A stretch of DNA of 64,000 nucleotides. It comes from Lientehia hominis. GTDB taxonomy: Bacteria; Bacillota; Clostridia; Lachnospirales; Lachnospiraceae. Positions 24,073 through 33,102 of the stretch are shown piece after piece. The notes under the pieces were generated by a model. That model was not told where the DNA came from. It saw only the letters and a list, made by a program, of their open reading frames with translations, and did no database searches. The stretch covers positions 1-64,000 of the forward strand of contig NZ_JAJNOR010000001.1 of the NCBI RefSeq assembly GCF_021044755.1, written 5' to 3'. Position 1 is the first letter of the stretch. Each line of letters begins with the position of its first letter. The position numbers were made by a program, and so were the translations under genes.

Positions 24073-25071
24073 ATGGGTATTGTGGAAACGATGATCGACA
24101 TTCCTGCGGAACACGAGCGGAATGTCTGCGGCCAGTTTGATGCTTATCTGAAGAAGATCGAGCGGACTCTTCGCGTGACTATGGTGTCCAGAGATGGATA
24201 CATCAAGGTCATCGGTCCAGAGCAGATGGTGACAAGGGCCAGCAGTGTCTTCGGAAATCTGATCGAGCTTTCAAAACGAGGCAATATCATTACGGAACAA
24301 AATGTGGATTATGCTTTATCCTTGACGTTTGAAGAAAAAGACGGCAAGATCCTGGAAATCGACCGGGATCTGATCTGCAGGACGATATCCGGTAAGCCGG
24401 TCAAACCAAAAACCATCGGACAAAAAGAGTACGTGGACGCCATACGGGAAAAAATGATCGTATTCGGCCTTGGGCCGGCCGGCACCGGAAAGACATATCT
24501 GGCCATGGCAATGGCAATCCAGGCTTTTAAGAACAATGAAGTCGGCAGGATCATCCTGACGCGGCCTGCCATAGAAGCGGGAGAGAAACTGGGCTTCCTT
24601 CCGGGAGATCTGCAAAGCAAGATAGACCCCTATCTGCGCCCTCTTTATGATGCTCTTTATGAGATCATGGGGGCCGACAGCTACCTGCACAATGCAGAAA
24701 AGGGACTTATTGAGGTGGCCCCTCTGGCTTACATGAGAGGCAGGACTCTGGATAATGCGTATATCATCCTGGATGAGGCGCAGAATACGACTCCCGCACA
24801 GATGAAGATGTTCCTTACCAGGATCGGATTCGGCTCTAAGGTCATCGTAACTGGAGATATGAGTCAGCGTGATCTTGTGGGGGACGGGCCATCCGGATTG
24901 GATATGGCTGTGAAGGTGCTCCGAAAGATTGATGAGATTTCTTTTATACGCCTGAGCAGCAAGGATATTGTGAGACATCCTCTGGTGCAGAAAATCGTAC
25001 AGGCTTATGAGGCATACGAAAGCAAAAGCCCGTCGGGTGGAAAGGCAAGAAAGCCAGGAGGAAACAGATGA
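24073..25071 (+). CDS. phoH: PhoH family protein (PhoH-like ATPase)
   Basis: A 332-residue cytosolic ATPase. The N-terminal third is KH-like (RTLRVTMVSRDGYIKVIGPE). The rest is the PhoH P-loop domain: Walker A FGLGPAGTGKTYLAMAMA, RPAIEAGEKLGFLPGDLQSK, the Walker B-like YIILDEAQNTTPAQMKMFLT, and TGDMSQRDL. The partner is usually the neighbouring rRNA nuclease YbeY, and the four-base overlap with ybeY (ATGA) fits that. A possible -10 element TAGAAT lies at 24033-24038. The AAGGAG before the ATG is 12 bases away, longer than ideal. Confidence 0.94.
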   Translation: MGIVETMIDIPAEHERNVCGQFDAYLKKIERTLRVTMVSRDGYIKVIGPEQMVTRASSVFGNLIELSKRGNIITEQNVDYALSLTFEEKDGKILEIDRDLICRTISGKPVKPKTIGQKEYVDAIREKMIVFGLGPAGTGKTYLAMAMAIQAFKNNEVGRIILTRPAIEAGEKLGFLPGDLQSKIDPYLRPLYDALYEIMGADSYLHNAEKGLIEVAPLAYMRGRTLDNAYIILDEAQNTTPAQMKMFLTRIGFGSKVIVTGDMSQRDLVGDGPSGLDMAVKVLRKIDEISFIRLSSKDIVRHPLVQKIVQAYEAYESKSPSGGKARKPGGNR

Positions 25072-25571
25072 CCTGTGATATTTCATATGAAGCGTGCAGG
25101 CCTTTTGAGATTCCTTATGAGGATATCGTAAGGCGCGTGGTGGACGCAGCGCTCATACAGGAGTCCTGTCCCTATGAGGCGGAGGTCAGTGTGACGCTCA
25201 CGGACGCCGAAGAGGTACGGAGGATCAACCGGGAATTCCGGGGGCTTGATAAGACGACGGATGTGTTGTCTTTTCCCATGGCAGAATATGGATCGCCGGC
25301 AGATTTTGACTTTCTGGAGGAAGAGAGTGCGTTTGACTGCTTCAATCCGGAGACCGGCGAACTCCTGCTGGGGGACATCATTCTTTCTGTGGATAAGATT
25401 CGGGAGCAGGCTGCCGCATACGGCCATTCGCTCACAAGGGAACTGGCTTTTTTGACGGCGCACAGCATGCTTCATCTAATGGGTTACGACCACATGGAGG
25501 AAAAAGACAGGATTTTAATGGAGGAACGCCAGCAGCTTCTGATGGAAGCTCTGGACATTCCGAGAGAATAG
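25068..25571 (+). CDS. ybeY: rRNA maturation endoribonuclease YbeY
   Basis: A 167-residue zinc nuclease of 16S rRNA processing and ribosome quality control. The metal motif HSMLHLMGYDH gives His132, His136 and His142. The preceding family motifs INREFRGLDKTTDVLSFPM and GELLLGDIILSVDKI are also present. The start overlaps the phoH stop, indicating translational coupling. Confidence 0.95.
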   Translation: MTCDISYEACRPFEIPYEDIVRRVVDAALIQESCPYEAEVSVTLTDAEEVRRINREFRGLDKTTDVLSFPMAEYGSPADFDFLEEESAFDCFNPETGELLLGDIILSVDKIREQAAAYGHSLTRELAFLTAHSMLHLMGYDHMEEKDRILMEERQQLLMEALDIPRE

Positions 25572-25580
25572 GATGGATAT

Positions 25581-26690
25581 ATGAAAAAGAGGCCGATGGT
25601 TTTTGCTGCTCTCGCATTGCTGCTTGTCCTGCTTTCCAGCTGCGGAAAACAGGCTGATGAGACGCTTCCGGTCACAGAAATATCTTCTGAAACCGAAGCA
25701 GTGAAAGAAACGACAGAGGAAGAGAATGAGACGGCAGAAGAAGAAATGGAAGAGACGCTTCCAGAAGGATTGTGCAGAAGCTATCTGACTGGAAAAGTCG
25801 TATCTGAGGCCATAGGAAGAAGGCGCCCGATTGCTGTGATGCTGAGCAACGTCCGGGCCGCCGTCCCGCAGAGCGGCATTGGAAAAGCAGATGTGATCTA
25901 CGAAGCTCCTACGGAGGGAAATACCGTCCGACTGATGGGGATTTTTGAAGACTGGGACAGTCTGGACAAGATTGGTTCCATGAGGAGCGCGAGGACCTAT
26001 TATGTTTTGCTCCAGCATGAATTTAATCCTATCTTCGTCCATTACGGCCAATGCAATTATGCTCTGGACTATATCGATACGGATAATTGTGATAACCTGA
26101 ACGGTGTGCTGGGCATTGGGGAGACCGTCTTTTACCGGACGGACGACCGGCCGAAGCCTCACAATGCCTATGCATCTGCTGCGGGGATCACTGCCGGGGC
26201 AGAGAAGATGGGATACAGCTGGCAGTACGCGGAGGATTATACGGGACATTATCAGTTTGTGAAAGACGGAGAGGTTCCGGAGCTGACCGGCGCGTCCGCG
26301 GCAAATTTTGTGAAGCCGGGTTATTCATCGAATACTCCTCTTTTTACCTATGATTCTGAATCGGGAGAGTATTACCGCTCCCAGTACGGAGAGCCGCAGA
26401 TTGACGATACGACTGGGGAACAGCTGTCCTGCCGGAATATTCTGTTCCAATATTGTGAATATGAGCATTATTATGACACAGAATATCTCTATATCTATGT
26501 GATGGGAGAAGGCGCTGGGAAATATATCACTGACGGAAAAGCCATCGACGTTACCTGGAAAAAGGACGGTGACTGGGGAATCACCCGGTATTACGATACA
26601 AATGGAAATGAAATCAAGCTGAACCAGGGAAAGACCTGGGTCTGCATCATTCAAACAGAAAAGGCAGAGAACGTAGAAATCTATGAGTAG
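25581..26690 (+). CDS. DUF3048 domain lipoprotein (YerB-like), copy 2
   Basis: A 369-residue lipoprotein with signal sequence and lipobox LLSSC (Cys21), then a Glu/Thr-rich linker and a DUF3048 domain (AIGRRRPIAVMLSNVRAAVP, KADVIYEAPTE, KIGSMRSARTYY, VTWKKDGDWGITRYYDTNGN, LNQGKTWVCII). It is closely related to the copy at 12945 over the whole mature domain. It starts 9 bases after ybeY and overlaps the next gene by 8 bases, so it is part of an operon with ybeY and the SpoVB-type flippase. Confidence 0.88.
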   Translation: MKKRPMVFAALALLLVLLSSCGKQADETLPVTEISSETEAVKETTEEENETAEEEMEETLPEGLCRSYLTGKVVSEAIGRRRPIAVMLSNVRAAVPQSGIGKADVIYEAPTEGNTVRLMGIFEDWDSLDKIGSMRSARTYYVLLQHEFNPIFVHYGQCNYALDYIDTDNCDNLNGVLGIGETVFYRTDDRPKPHNAYASAAGITAGAEKMGYSWQYAEDYTGHYQFVKDGEVPELTGASAANFVKPGYSSNTPLFTYDSESGEYYRSQYGEPQIDDTTGEQLSCRNILFQYCEYEHYYDTEYLYIYVMGEGAGKYITDGKAIDVTWKKDGDWGITRYYDTNGNEIKLNQGKTWVCIIQTEKAENVEIYE

Positions 26691-28350
26691 CCAAAATCAA
26701 AGACTAAAGAGAAAAAAGAAAAATAATAACTTCCTTGTGCAGGGAACAATCCTTGCGGGGGCCGGGATTCTGGTACGGATCATAGGACTTGTGTACCGGA
26801 TTCCCATGCAGAATAAGATTGGCAGCGCGGCCATGGGAATGTATTCATCCGCGTTTTATATTTACAATATCATGCTGCTGCTGTCTTCCTACAGCCTGCC
26901 CCTTGCCGTATCCAAAATGGTTTCGACCAGGGTGGCTCTGGGCCAGCATAAAAATGCTTATCGGATATTCCAGAGCTCCTTACTGTTTTCCCTGGTATCC
27001 GGCGGTGCGGCATGTCTTCTCACGTTTTTCGGTGCGGACTTTTTTGCGGCGAAATTATTAAATGAACCGGGGGCGGCATATGCGATCAAGGTACTGGCGC
27101 CCACAATTTTTGTTATGGCGTTCCTGGGAACTCTGAGAGGATATTTTCAGGGCCTTGGTACCATGATTCCGACCGCAGTGTCTCAGGTGTTTGAACAGAT
27201 CATCAATGCAGTAGTCAGTGTTTTAGCCGCGTTCCTTTTGTTTGATATGGGCGCGAAGATGGACATTGCGAAGGGGAAGGATTTTTATGCGGATGCCTAC
27301 GGCGCTGCCGGCGGTACTATTGGTACGGCGGTGGGAGCCTTGGCGGCCCTTTTCTTCTGTTTCGTAGTGTTCCGCATGTATAAGCAGGTCCTGAACAAGC
27401 AGATGAGGCGGGATAATACGGTGATGCTGGAATCCTACGGCAATATCGCAAGAGTTCTCATAGCGACCATCATCCCGGTCATCATCAGTGGGACTGTGTA
27501 CAATATCAGCAACCTGATCGATAACAGCATATATGGATTCTATATGAAGTCCACAGGCGGCACGGCTCATTACATGGCCAACTGGGGGGTATATTCCGGT
27601 CAGTATTATCTGCTGATAAACGTACCCATCGCCATTTCCAACGCATTATCTTCCTCCATGCTTCCCTCTCTGACCAGAACGGTGACGGAAGGAAAGAAAG
27701 GAGAGGTGCTCCGGAAGATCAATGTGACGATTCGCTTTTCCATGATCGTAGCAATCCCTGCGGCTGTCGGACTGACGGTCCTGAGTTCTCCTATCGTGAA
27801 TATGCTGTTTAAGCAGGATACCCAGCTGGGCGGAGATCTGCTGTTCTTAGGCTCTCTTGCGGTGATCTTTTTCTCCCTGTCCACGGTGAGCAACGGCATC
27901 CTGCAGGGAATCAATAAAATGAAGGTCCCTGTGAGAAATGCCCTGATCTCTCTGATTCTTCATGTGGGTGTTCTCATCGCGCTCCTGTACGGGCTGAAAA
28001 CAGGAATCTACGGGGTCGTCATAGCCAATATGCTGTTCGGTCTTTCCATGTGTATCCTGAATGGGATATCCATAGCCAATTTCCTGGGGTACAGACAGGA
28101 GGTCAAGAAAACCTTTGTGCTTCCGTTTCTGGCTTCTGTAATCATGGGAGGGGCTTCCTATTTGGTCTATTATCTGGTGAACATGGTCACGAAGAGGAAT
28201 TCCATAGCCTGTCTGCTGGCTGTTATTGTGGCTGTCGTCGTATATTTTGTGATGCTAATCGTGTTCCGCTGTGTCAGCGAGAGTGAGCTTCGAAGTATGC
28301 CGATGGGCGGTAAGCTGGCCTCCGCGGCGAAAAAACTGCATCTGATGTAA
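26683..28350 (+). CDS. SpoVB-type polysaccharide/lipid flippase (MOP superfamily)
   Basis: A 555-residue protein with about 14 hydrophobic segments. The N-terminal region FLVQGTILAGAGILVRIIGL, then VYRIPMQNKIGSAAMGMYSS, is typical of the SpoVB/MurJ-like branch of the MOP exporters that flip lipid-linked precursors for peptidoglycan or spore cortex. Further marks are GYFQGLGTMIPTAVSQVFEQ and NGILQGINKM. Whether it acts in sporulation or vegetative wall synthesis cannot be told. Its start lies within the end of the DUF3048 gene (8-base overlap). A strong terminator follows. Confidence 0.9.
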   Translation: MSSQNQRLKRKKKNNNFLVQGTILAGAGILVRIIGLVYRIPMQNKIGSAAMGMYSSAFYIYNIMLLLSSYSLPLAVSKMVSTRVALGQHKNAYRIFQSSLLFSLVSGGAACLLTFFGADFFAAKLLNEPGAAYAIKVLAPTIFVMAFLGTLRGYFQGLGTMIPTAVSQVFEQIINAVVSVLAAFLLFDMGAKMDIAKGKDFYADAYGAAGGTIGTAVGALAALFFCFVVFRMYKQVLNKQMRRDNTVMLESYGNIARVLIATIIPVIISGTVYNISNLIDNSIYGFYMKSTGGTAHYMANWGVYSGQYYLLINVPIAISNALSSSMLPSLTRTVTEGKKGEVLRKINVTIRFSMIVAIPAAVGLTVLSSPIVNMLFKQDTQLGGDLLFLGSLAVIFFSLSTVSNGILQGINKMKVPVRNALISLILHVGVLIALLYGLKTGIYGVVIANMLFGLSMCILNGISIANFLGYRQEVKKTFVLPFLASVIMGGASYLVYYLVNMVTKRNSIACLLAVIVAVVVYFVMLIVFRCVSESELRSMPMGGKLASAAKKLHLM

Positions 28351-28390
28351 CCAATGGCCATGTTTAAAATCTGCATAGTGGTAGATACTA

Positions 28391-28422
28391 GAAAGAGGAT
28401 GATACTATCCTCTTTCTTTTTT
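28391..28422 (+). terminator. Rho-independent terminator after the flippase gene
   Basis: GAAAGAGGAT (28391-28400) pairs perfectly with ATCCTCTTTC (28407-28416), with a six-base loop, followed by six T. It closes the phoH-ybeY-DUF3048-flippase operon. Confidence 0.9.
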
Positions 28423-28546
28423 ATGTAAAAGGAAGGCCGCTTCGCAGCTGCACATCGGCGCTCAAAGCAGGATTACCCACTTTGTTCTTTTATGAGAAAG
28501 TGCGCCGCAAAGCGTGTTATCAACTTAAAAATAGGGGTGAATCACT

Positions 28547-29209
28547 ATGAAAAAAACCATATGGTTGTATCTTTTAAGCTTTTGCCTGCTTTTTTTCGTA
28601 TTTTCTACAGTCTATTATTTCAGTTACCGGAATCTGGAACAGAAAAAGGAGCTGGAGCTGGCGGAGAAAGAACAGGGAAGCAAATCGCAGTTTAACACGG
28701 TGGAAGCGGAGACTCATGTTCCGATGACCGCAGCCGCGGATGGTGCTGAATCTGGGCAGAATACGGATGAAAATGCTGTGGCTGCCGGAAAAAAAGACGG
28801 GTCGGTGGTGACAAGGGATATGCTTTACATTTCTCAGAATTATGATCCGAAGACGGAAGTCCTGACGGAAACCATTCTGCCCATGCCGGAGGATTATCTG
28901 GGGCTTACCAGAGAAGAATTGATCTCTCTTATGAAATCATCGGACAGCGGAAAGAGCCTGGTGTCTTTTTCTGCCTCGCGCCTGGTAGTTAGGAGTGAGG
29001 AGGCAGTGAATCCCGATGATTACCGATTCCTTCTTATCTTGGAGGAAGGTTATCTGAAAATTTACTACAGCGACAGGCGGGATGTCTATATGGAAACCTA
29101 TCTGACAGAAGAGGAGCTTCCGAAATCTGAACTAGAGGTTCTTAAGAGCGGTTATTATATAAAGGGAGTGGGAGAGCTCTACGACTATCTGGAATCCATC
29201 ACCAGCTGA
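28547..29209 (+). CDS. membrane-anchored protein with BofC-like C-terminus (tentative)
   Basis: A 220-residue protein. Residues 5-27 are one hydrophobic span (IWLYLLSFCLLFFVFSTVYY), so the rest is extracytoplasmic. A charged low-complexity linker follows. The C-terminal 60 residues (LILEEGYLKIYY, TYLTEEELPKSELEVLKSGY, IKGVGELYDYLESI) match the layout of the BofC C-terminal domain, a regulator of the SpoIVB protease in sporulation; this is by pattern only. GGGGTGA lies six bases upstream. It is 80 bases upstream of an FAD enzyme gene and has no clear terminator. Confidence 0.6.
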   Translation: MKKTIWLYLLSFCLLFFVFSTVYYFSYRNLEQKKELELAEKEQGSKSQFNTVEAETHVPMTAAADGAESGQNTDENAVAAGKKDGSVVTRDMLYISQNYDPKTEVLTETILPMPEDYLGLTREELISLMKSSDSGKSLVSFSASRLVVRSEEAVNPDDYRFLLILEEGYLKIYYSDRRDVYMETYLTEEELPKSELEVLKSGYYIKGVGELYDYLESITS

Positions 29210-29289
29210 ACTTGCAATCCCACGGTACTCATATTATAATGGCTGTAGCTAAACTGCGGGATACACTCAGCGCAGAAAGGAGACAGGCC

Positions 29290-30522
29290 ATGAAAAAGAC
29301 AGTGATAATCGGGGGCGGAGCGGCCGGCATGACGGCCGCCATCGCTTCCGCTGGTGCCGGGGATGCGGTCACTCTTCTGGAGCACAGCCCCCAGCTGGGG
29401 AAGAAGTTACTGTCCACGGGAAACGGCCGGTGCAATCTGACCAACCGGAATCAGGATGCTTCTTTTTACCGCTGTTCGGAAGCGGATTTTCCAGAAAAAG
29501 CACTCCGGCAGTTCGGATTTAAAGAAACGCTTGATTTTTTCCGGGGACTTGGACTGTTTTTTAAAGAAAAAGAGGGATACGTATATCCCCGTTCGTCTCA
29601 GGCCTCTTCCGTACGGAATGCTTTGCTGCGTGAACTCGAACGACGGAAGGTAGATTTGAGACTGGAAACAAAGGTGCAGGAAATTGTAAAACATGGAAAA
29701 GGATTTAAGGTGAAAACAACGGAATCCTCCTTTGCATCTGACTGCGTCATACTGGCCTGCGGAGGAATGTCGGCTCCGACCACAGGTTCCGACGGAAGCG
29801 GTTATGGTCTGTCGGCTAAAATGGGGCACAGGATAATTGAGCCGGTGCCGGCTTTGGTGCAGCTTCATTCTTCCAGAACTGCCCTTCAGAAAGCGGCAGG
29901 TGTTCGGGCAGACGGGCGGATCTCTCTTTACATAATGGAAAATGGCGGACGGACATTTGCCGGAGCCGATACCGGAGAGATTCAGCTGACGGATTATGGG
30001 ATTTCCGGAATCCCTGTTTTTCAGGTCAGCCGCTATGCTTCGAGAGCTCTGTCGGAGAATAAACAGGTATGGGCTGAAGTTGACTTTCTTCCAGAGTACA
30101 CATCTATAGAGACAAAACAGAAGCTTTTCCGATCTATTCGTCTGGAAAAGAAAGGCTATGACTGTCTGGAGGTGCTTTGCGGCCTGTTTCCGGAGAAGCT
30201 GGCCCTGGCATTTTTAAAGGAGGCGGGTATTCCGTTTCATCTTCCGGCGAAACAGCTGGATGAGAAACGGGCAGAGAAGCTCTGCCGGACCGTCACATGT
30301 TTTTTGGTACCGATTTCTGGTACGAATTCTTTTTCCCAGGCCCAGGTGACTGCGGGAGGAGTAGATGTACGGGATGTGGTGCCTGAGTCAATGGAGTCAA
30401 AGCTCGTCCCAGGACTGTACTTTGCTGGAGAGATCCTGGATGTGGACGGTATCTGCGGCGGATATAATTTACAGTGGGCATGGACCAGCGGCTGGCTGGC
30501 CGGAAAGCAGGGCAGAAAATGA
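29290..30522 (+). CDS. NAD(P)/FAD-dependent oxidoreductase, HI0933/BaiN family
   Basis: A 410-residue flavoprotein with N-terminal dinucleotide fold VIIGGGAAGMTAAIASAGAG, LGKKLLSTGNGRCNLTN, the mid-domain ACGGMSAPTTGSDGSGYGLS, and the C-terminal FAD segment AGEILDVDGICGGYNLQWAW. Relatives include BaiN of bile-acid metabolism and many members of unknown substrate, so no specific reaction is assigned. The frame runs from 29212, but AAGGAGA at 29277-29283 sets the start at 29290. The stop overlaps the start of the next flavoprotein gene (ATGA). Confidence 0.88.
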   Translation: MKKTVIIGGGAAGMTAAIASAGAGDAVTLLEHSPQLGKKLLSTGNGRCNLTNRNQDASFYRCSEADFPEKALRQFGFKETLDFFRGLGLFFKEKEGYVYPRSSQASSVRNALLRELERRKVDLRLETKVQEIVKHGKGFKVKTTESSFASDCVILACGGMSAPTTGSDGSGYGLSAKMGHRIIEPVPALVQLHSSRTALQKAAGVRADGRISLYIMENGGRTFAGADTGEIQLTDYGISGIPVFQVSRYASRALSENKQVWAEVDFLPEYTSIETKQKLFRSIRLEKKGYDCLEVLCGLFPEKLALAFLKEAGIPFHLPAKQLDEKRAEKLCRTVTCFLVPISGTNSFSQAQVTAGGVDVRDVVPESMESKLVPGLYFAGEILDVDGICGGYNLQWAWTSGWLAGKQGRK

Positions 30523-32147
30523 TACGGATCGCACAGCTTAAGCTTCGTCCCGAAGAGGATGAGGCTGAGCTCTATAAAAAGCTTTGCAGAAAACTAAAAC
30601 TTCGGAAAGAGGATATTCTTTCCTGGAAGATTGTTAAAAAATCCATTGATGCCAGGAAAAAGGAAGATATTCAAATTGTCTTTCAGGTGGATGTGGAGAT
30701 AAAGAAAAAAGAAAGCGCAATAATAGATTATTTGAAAAACGCACAGGTTCAGTTGATAAAAGAGGAAAGCTACCGGTTCACAGAGCCGGGAGCGGAACCG
30801 CTGAAGAACCGGCCCGTGATCGCCGGTACAGGACCAGCCGGACTCTTCTGCGGTTATATGCTGGCGAAAGCTGGATACTGTCCGATTCTTTTAGAGCGGG
30901 GCGGCCCTGTGGATGAACGTGCGGAGACGGTAACCACATTCTGGAAGACCGGAATTCTGGATCCAGAATGTAATGTCCAGTTCGGGGAAGGCGGCGCCGG
31001 GACATTTTCCGACGGAAAATTAAATACTCTTGTAAAAGATCCGGCCCATCGAGGGAAAAAAGTCCTTGAGATATTCGCCCGGATGGGAGCAGGAGAAGAA
31101 ATTTTGTATGAACAAAAGCCCCACATCGGTACAGATGTGTTAAAACATGTGATAAAAAATCTGAGAAGGGAAATCGAACAGGCCGGAGGAGAATTTCACT
31201 TCCATTCCAAAGTATCCGGACTGGACACAGATGGAGGCAGATTGACGGGAATTCATGTTTCCGGGACAAAGAAAGAGGAAGAAAAATTCTTTCCCGCAGA
31301 TTGTCTTGTGCTGGCCATCGGCCACAGTGCCCGGGACACCTTTAAACTGCTATACGAAAAGAGACTGGATATGAAAGCCAAATCTTTTGCAGTGGGCTTA
31401 CGGGTCGAGCATCCGCAGCAGATGATACAGGTTTCTCAGTATGGAGAGACCTTTGCCGGGCTTCTCGCCCCTGCTCCTTATAAGCTGACCGCAAGGTCGA
31501 AAGACGGAAGGGGAGTTTATTCCTTCTGCATGTGTCCCGGCGGCTATGTGGTCAACGCTTCATCTGAACCGGGGATGACGGCTGTCAATGGCATGAGCAA
31601 CAGAAGCCGGGACGGCAGAAACGCAAACAGCGCCATGATCGTAACGGTATCGCCGGAGGATTTTGGAAATGGGCATCCCCTTTCCGGAATCGCATTTCAG
31701 AGAGAGCTGGAAAAGACTGCTTATGAACTGGGCGGAGGAAGAGTTCCTATTCAGCTTTATGGGGATTTTAAAGAAGACAGAATGAGCCGTTCTCTGGGAG
31801 ATGTCCTTCCAGATACTATGGGTGGAAATCATTTTGCAAATCTGCGTCGTCTGCTTCCGGAATATTTAAACAAGGCGCTGATAGAGGGTATTGAACAATG
31901 CGGGAAGAAATTACGGGGATTCAGCCGATATGATGCGGTGCTTTCCGGCGTAGAGAGCCGGACGTCATCCCCCATACGGATTGAACGGAATGATTCCATG
32001 GAAGCGAACATTCCCGGAATTTATCCGTGTGGAGAAGGCGCGGGATATGCAGGAGGGATCACATCAGCCGCCATGGACGGGATGAAGGTGGCGGAGGCCA
32101 TTGCGTCTCGCTTTTCTCCTCGTTTCCTGCAGAGCAGAAAAGATTGA
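30519..32147 (+). CDS. FAD-dependent dehydrogenase-like protein (COG2509 type)
   Basis: A 542-residue flavoprotein. The N-terminal approximately 90 residues are a small basic alpha/beta domain (IRIAQLKLRPEEDEAELYKK). The FAD fold begins near residue 95 (PVIAGTGPAGLFCGYMLAKA) with GPVDERAETV, NVQFGEGGAGTFSDGKLNTL, and the C-terminal GEGAGYAGGITSAAMDGMKV. Members are widespread in Clostridia; the reaction is unknown. It overlaps the upstream flavoprotein gene by four bases, so both are probably made together. A promoter for proB overlaps its end. Confidence 0.87.
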   Translation: MIRIAQLKLRPEEDEAELYKKLCRKLKLRKEDILSWKIVKKSIDARKKEDIQIVFQVDVEIKKKESAIIDYLKNAQVQLIKEESYRFTEPGAEPLKNRPVIAGTGPAGLFCGYMLAKAGYCPILLERGGPVDERAETVTTFWKTGILDPECNVQFGEGGAGTFSDGKLNTLVKDPAHRGKKVLEIFARMGAGEEILYEQKPHIGTDVLKHVIKNLRREIEQAGGEFHFHSKVSGLDTDGGRLTGIHVSGTKKEEEKFFPADCLVLAIGHSARDTFKLLYEKRLDMKAKSFAVGLRVEHPQQMIQVSQYGETFAGLLAPAPYKLTARSKDGRGVYSFCMCPGGYVVNASSEPGMTAVNGMSNRSRDGRNANSAMIVTVSPEDFGNGHPLSGIAFQRELEKTAYELGGGRVPIQLYGDFKEDRMSRSLGDVLPDTMGGNHFANLRRLLPEYLNKALIEGIEQCGKKLRGFSRYDAVLSGVESRTSSPIRIERNDSMEANIPGIYPCGEGAGYAGGITSAAMDGMKVAEAIASRFSPRFLQSRKD

Positions 32148-32172
32148 TTCTGGATGTCAAATCTGCTAGAAT
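32144..32172 (+). promoter_or_regulatory. proB: Putative promoter for proB
   Basis: TTGATT (32144-32149) and TAGAAT (32167-32172) have a 17-base spacer. The -35 element overlaps the stop codon of the preceding gene. Confidence 0.6.
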
Positions 32173-32214
32173 AACGGTGTTGAGGAGAGAAAAAGAAGAT
32201 AAGAGAGGATACAT

Positions 32215-33057
32215 ATGGACAGAAAAGCAAGGCTTTCAGGGAAAAATCGGATCGTCGTGAAGATTGGATCTTCCTCACTCACTCATAAATATACGGGATA
32301 TTTGAATTTAAATAAAGTAGAGAAGCTGGCACGGGTGCTCTGTGATTTGAGAAATCAGGGGATGGAGGTCGTGCTGGTGAGCTCCGGCGCCGGTGCGGTG
32401 GGCAGAAAGACTATGGGATACATGGAGCGTCCGGATGACCTTCCAGTCAAGCAGGCGCTGGCCGCAGTCGGCCAGGCAAAACTAATGATGACCTATCAGA
32501 AGATTTTTTCGGAGTATAATCAGGTGGTTGCTCAGATTCTGATGACAAAGACGACCATGCTCAATGACAATTCCAGAAGAAATGCCAGAAATACCTTTGA
32601 TGAATTGTTTAAAATGGGAGTAATTCCCATTGTCAATGAAAATGACACAGTCGCCACACATGAGATTGAATTCGGAGATAACGACCGGCTGTCTGCCATT
32701 GTGGCGGCGGTGATACACGCGGATCTGCTGATACTTCTTTCCGATATTGATGGTCTTTATGAGGATGATCCCAAGAGGGATCCTGAGGCGGAATTTATCC
32801 GGGAGGTGGAAGAAATCACCGATGATCTGCAGGAAATGGGGAAGGAGACCACCGGGAGCACAGTGGGAACCGGCGGAATGTCTGCAAAGATCGTAGCGGC
32901 CCGGATGGCCACCGATGCGGGGATCGATATGGTAATCACCAATGGAGAAAATGTGGAGAATATATACAGGGTCCTGGACGGAGAACAGGTCGGCACACTG
33001 TTCCTGGCCCATAAAAACAGGGATTTTGATCTGATTGAATATCTGACAGCATATTGA
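32215..33057 (+). CDS. proB: glutamate 5-kinase
   Basis: A 280-residue amino-acid kinase that phosphorylates glutamate, the first step of proline synthesis. Motifs: VVKIGSSSLT, VLVSSGAGAVG, the glutamate-site region PIVNENDTVATHEIEFGDND, LLSDIDGLYEDDP, and GTGGMSAKIVAARMA. It lacks the C-terminal PUA domain of E. coli ProB, as is common in Clostridia. proA is not adjacent: three other genes separate them. Confidence 0.95.
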   Translation: MDRKARLSGKNRIVVKIGSSSLTHKYTGYLNLNKVEKLARVLCDLRNQGMEVVLVSSGAGAVGRKTMGYMERPDDLPVKQALAAVGQAKLMMTYQKIFSEYNQVVAQILMTKTTMLNDNSRRNARNTFDELFKMGVIPIVNENDTVATHEIEFGDNDRLSAIVAAVIHADLLILLSDIDGLYEDDPKRDPEAEFIREVEEITDDLQEMGKETTGSTVGTGGMSAKIVAARMATDAGIDMVITNGENVENIYRVLDGEQVGTLFLAHKNRDFDLIEYLTAY

Positions 33058-33102
33058 GACATCCCAGGGATTGATGAGCGGACAGGAAGGAGTGGACATA
33101 AC

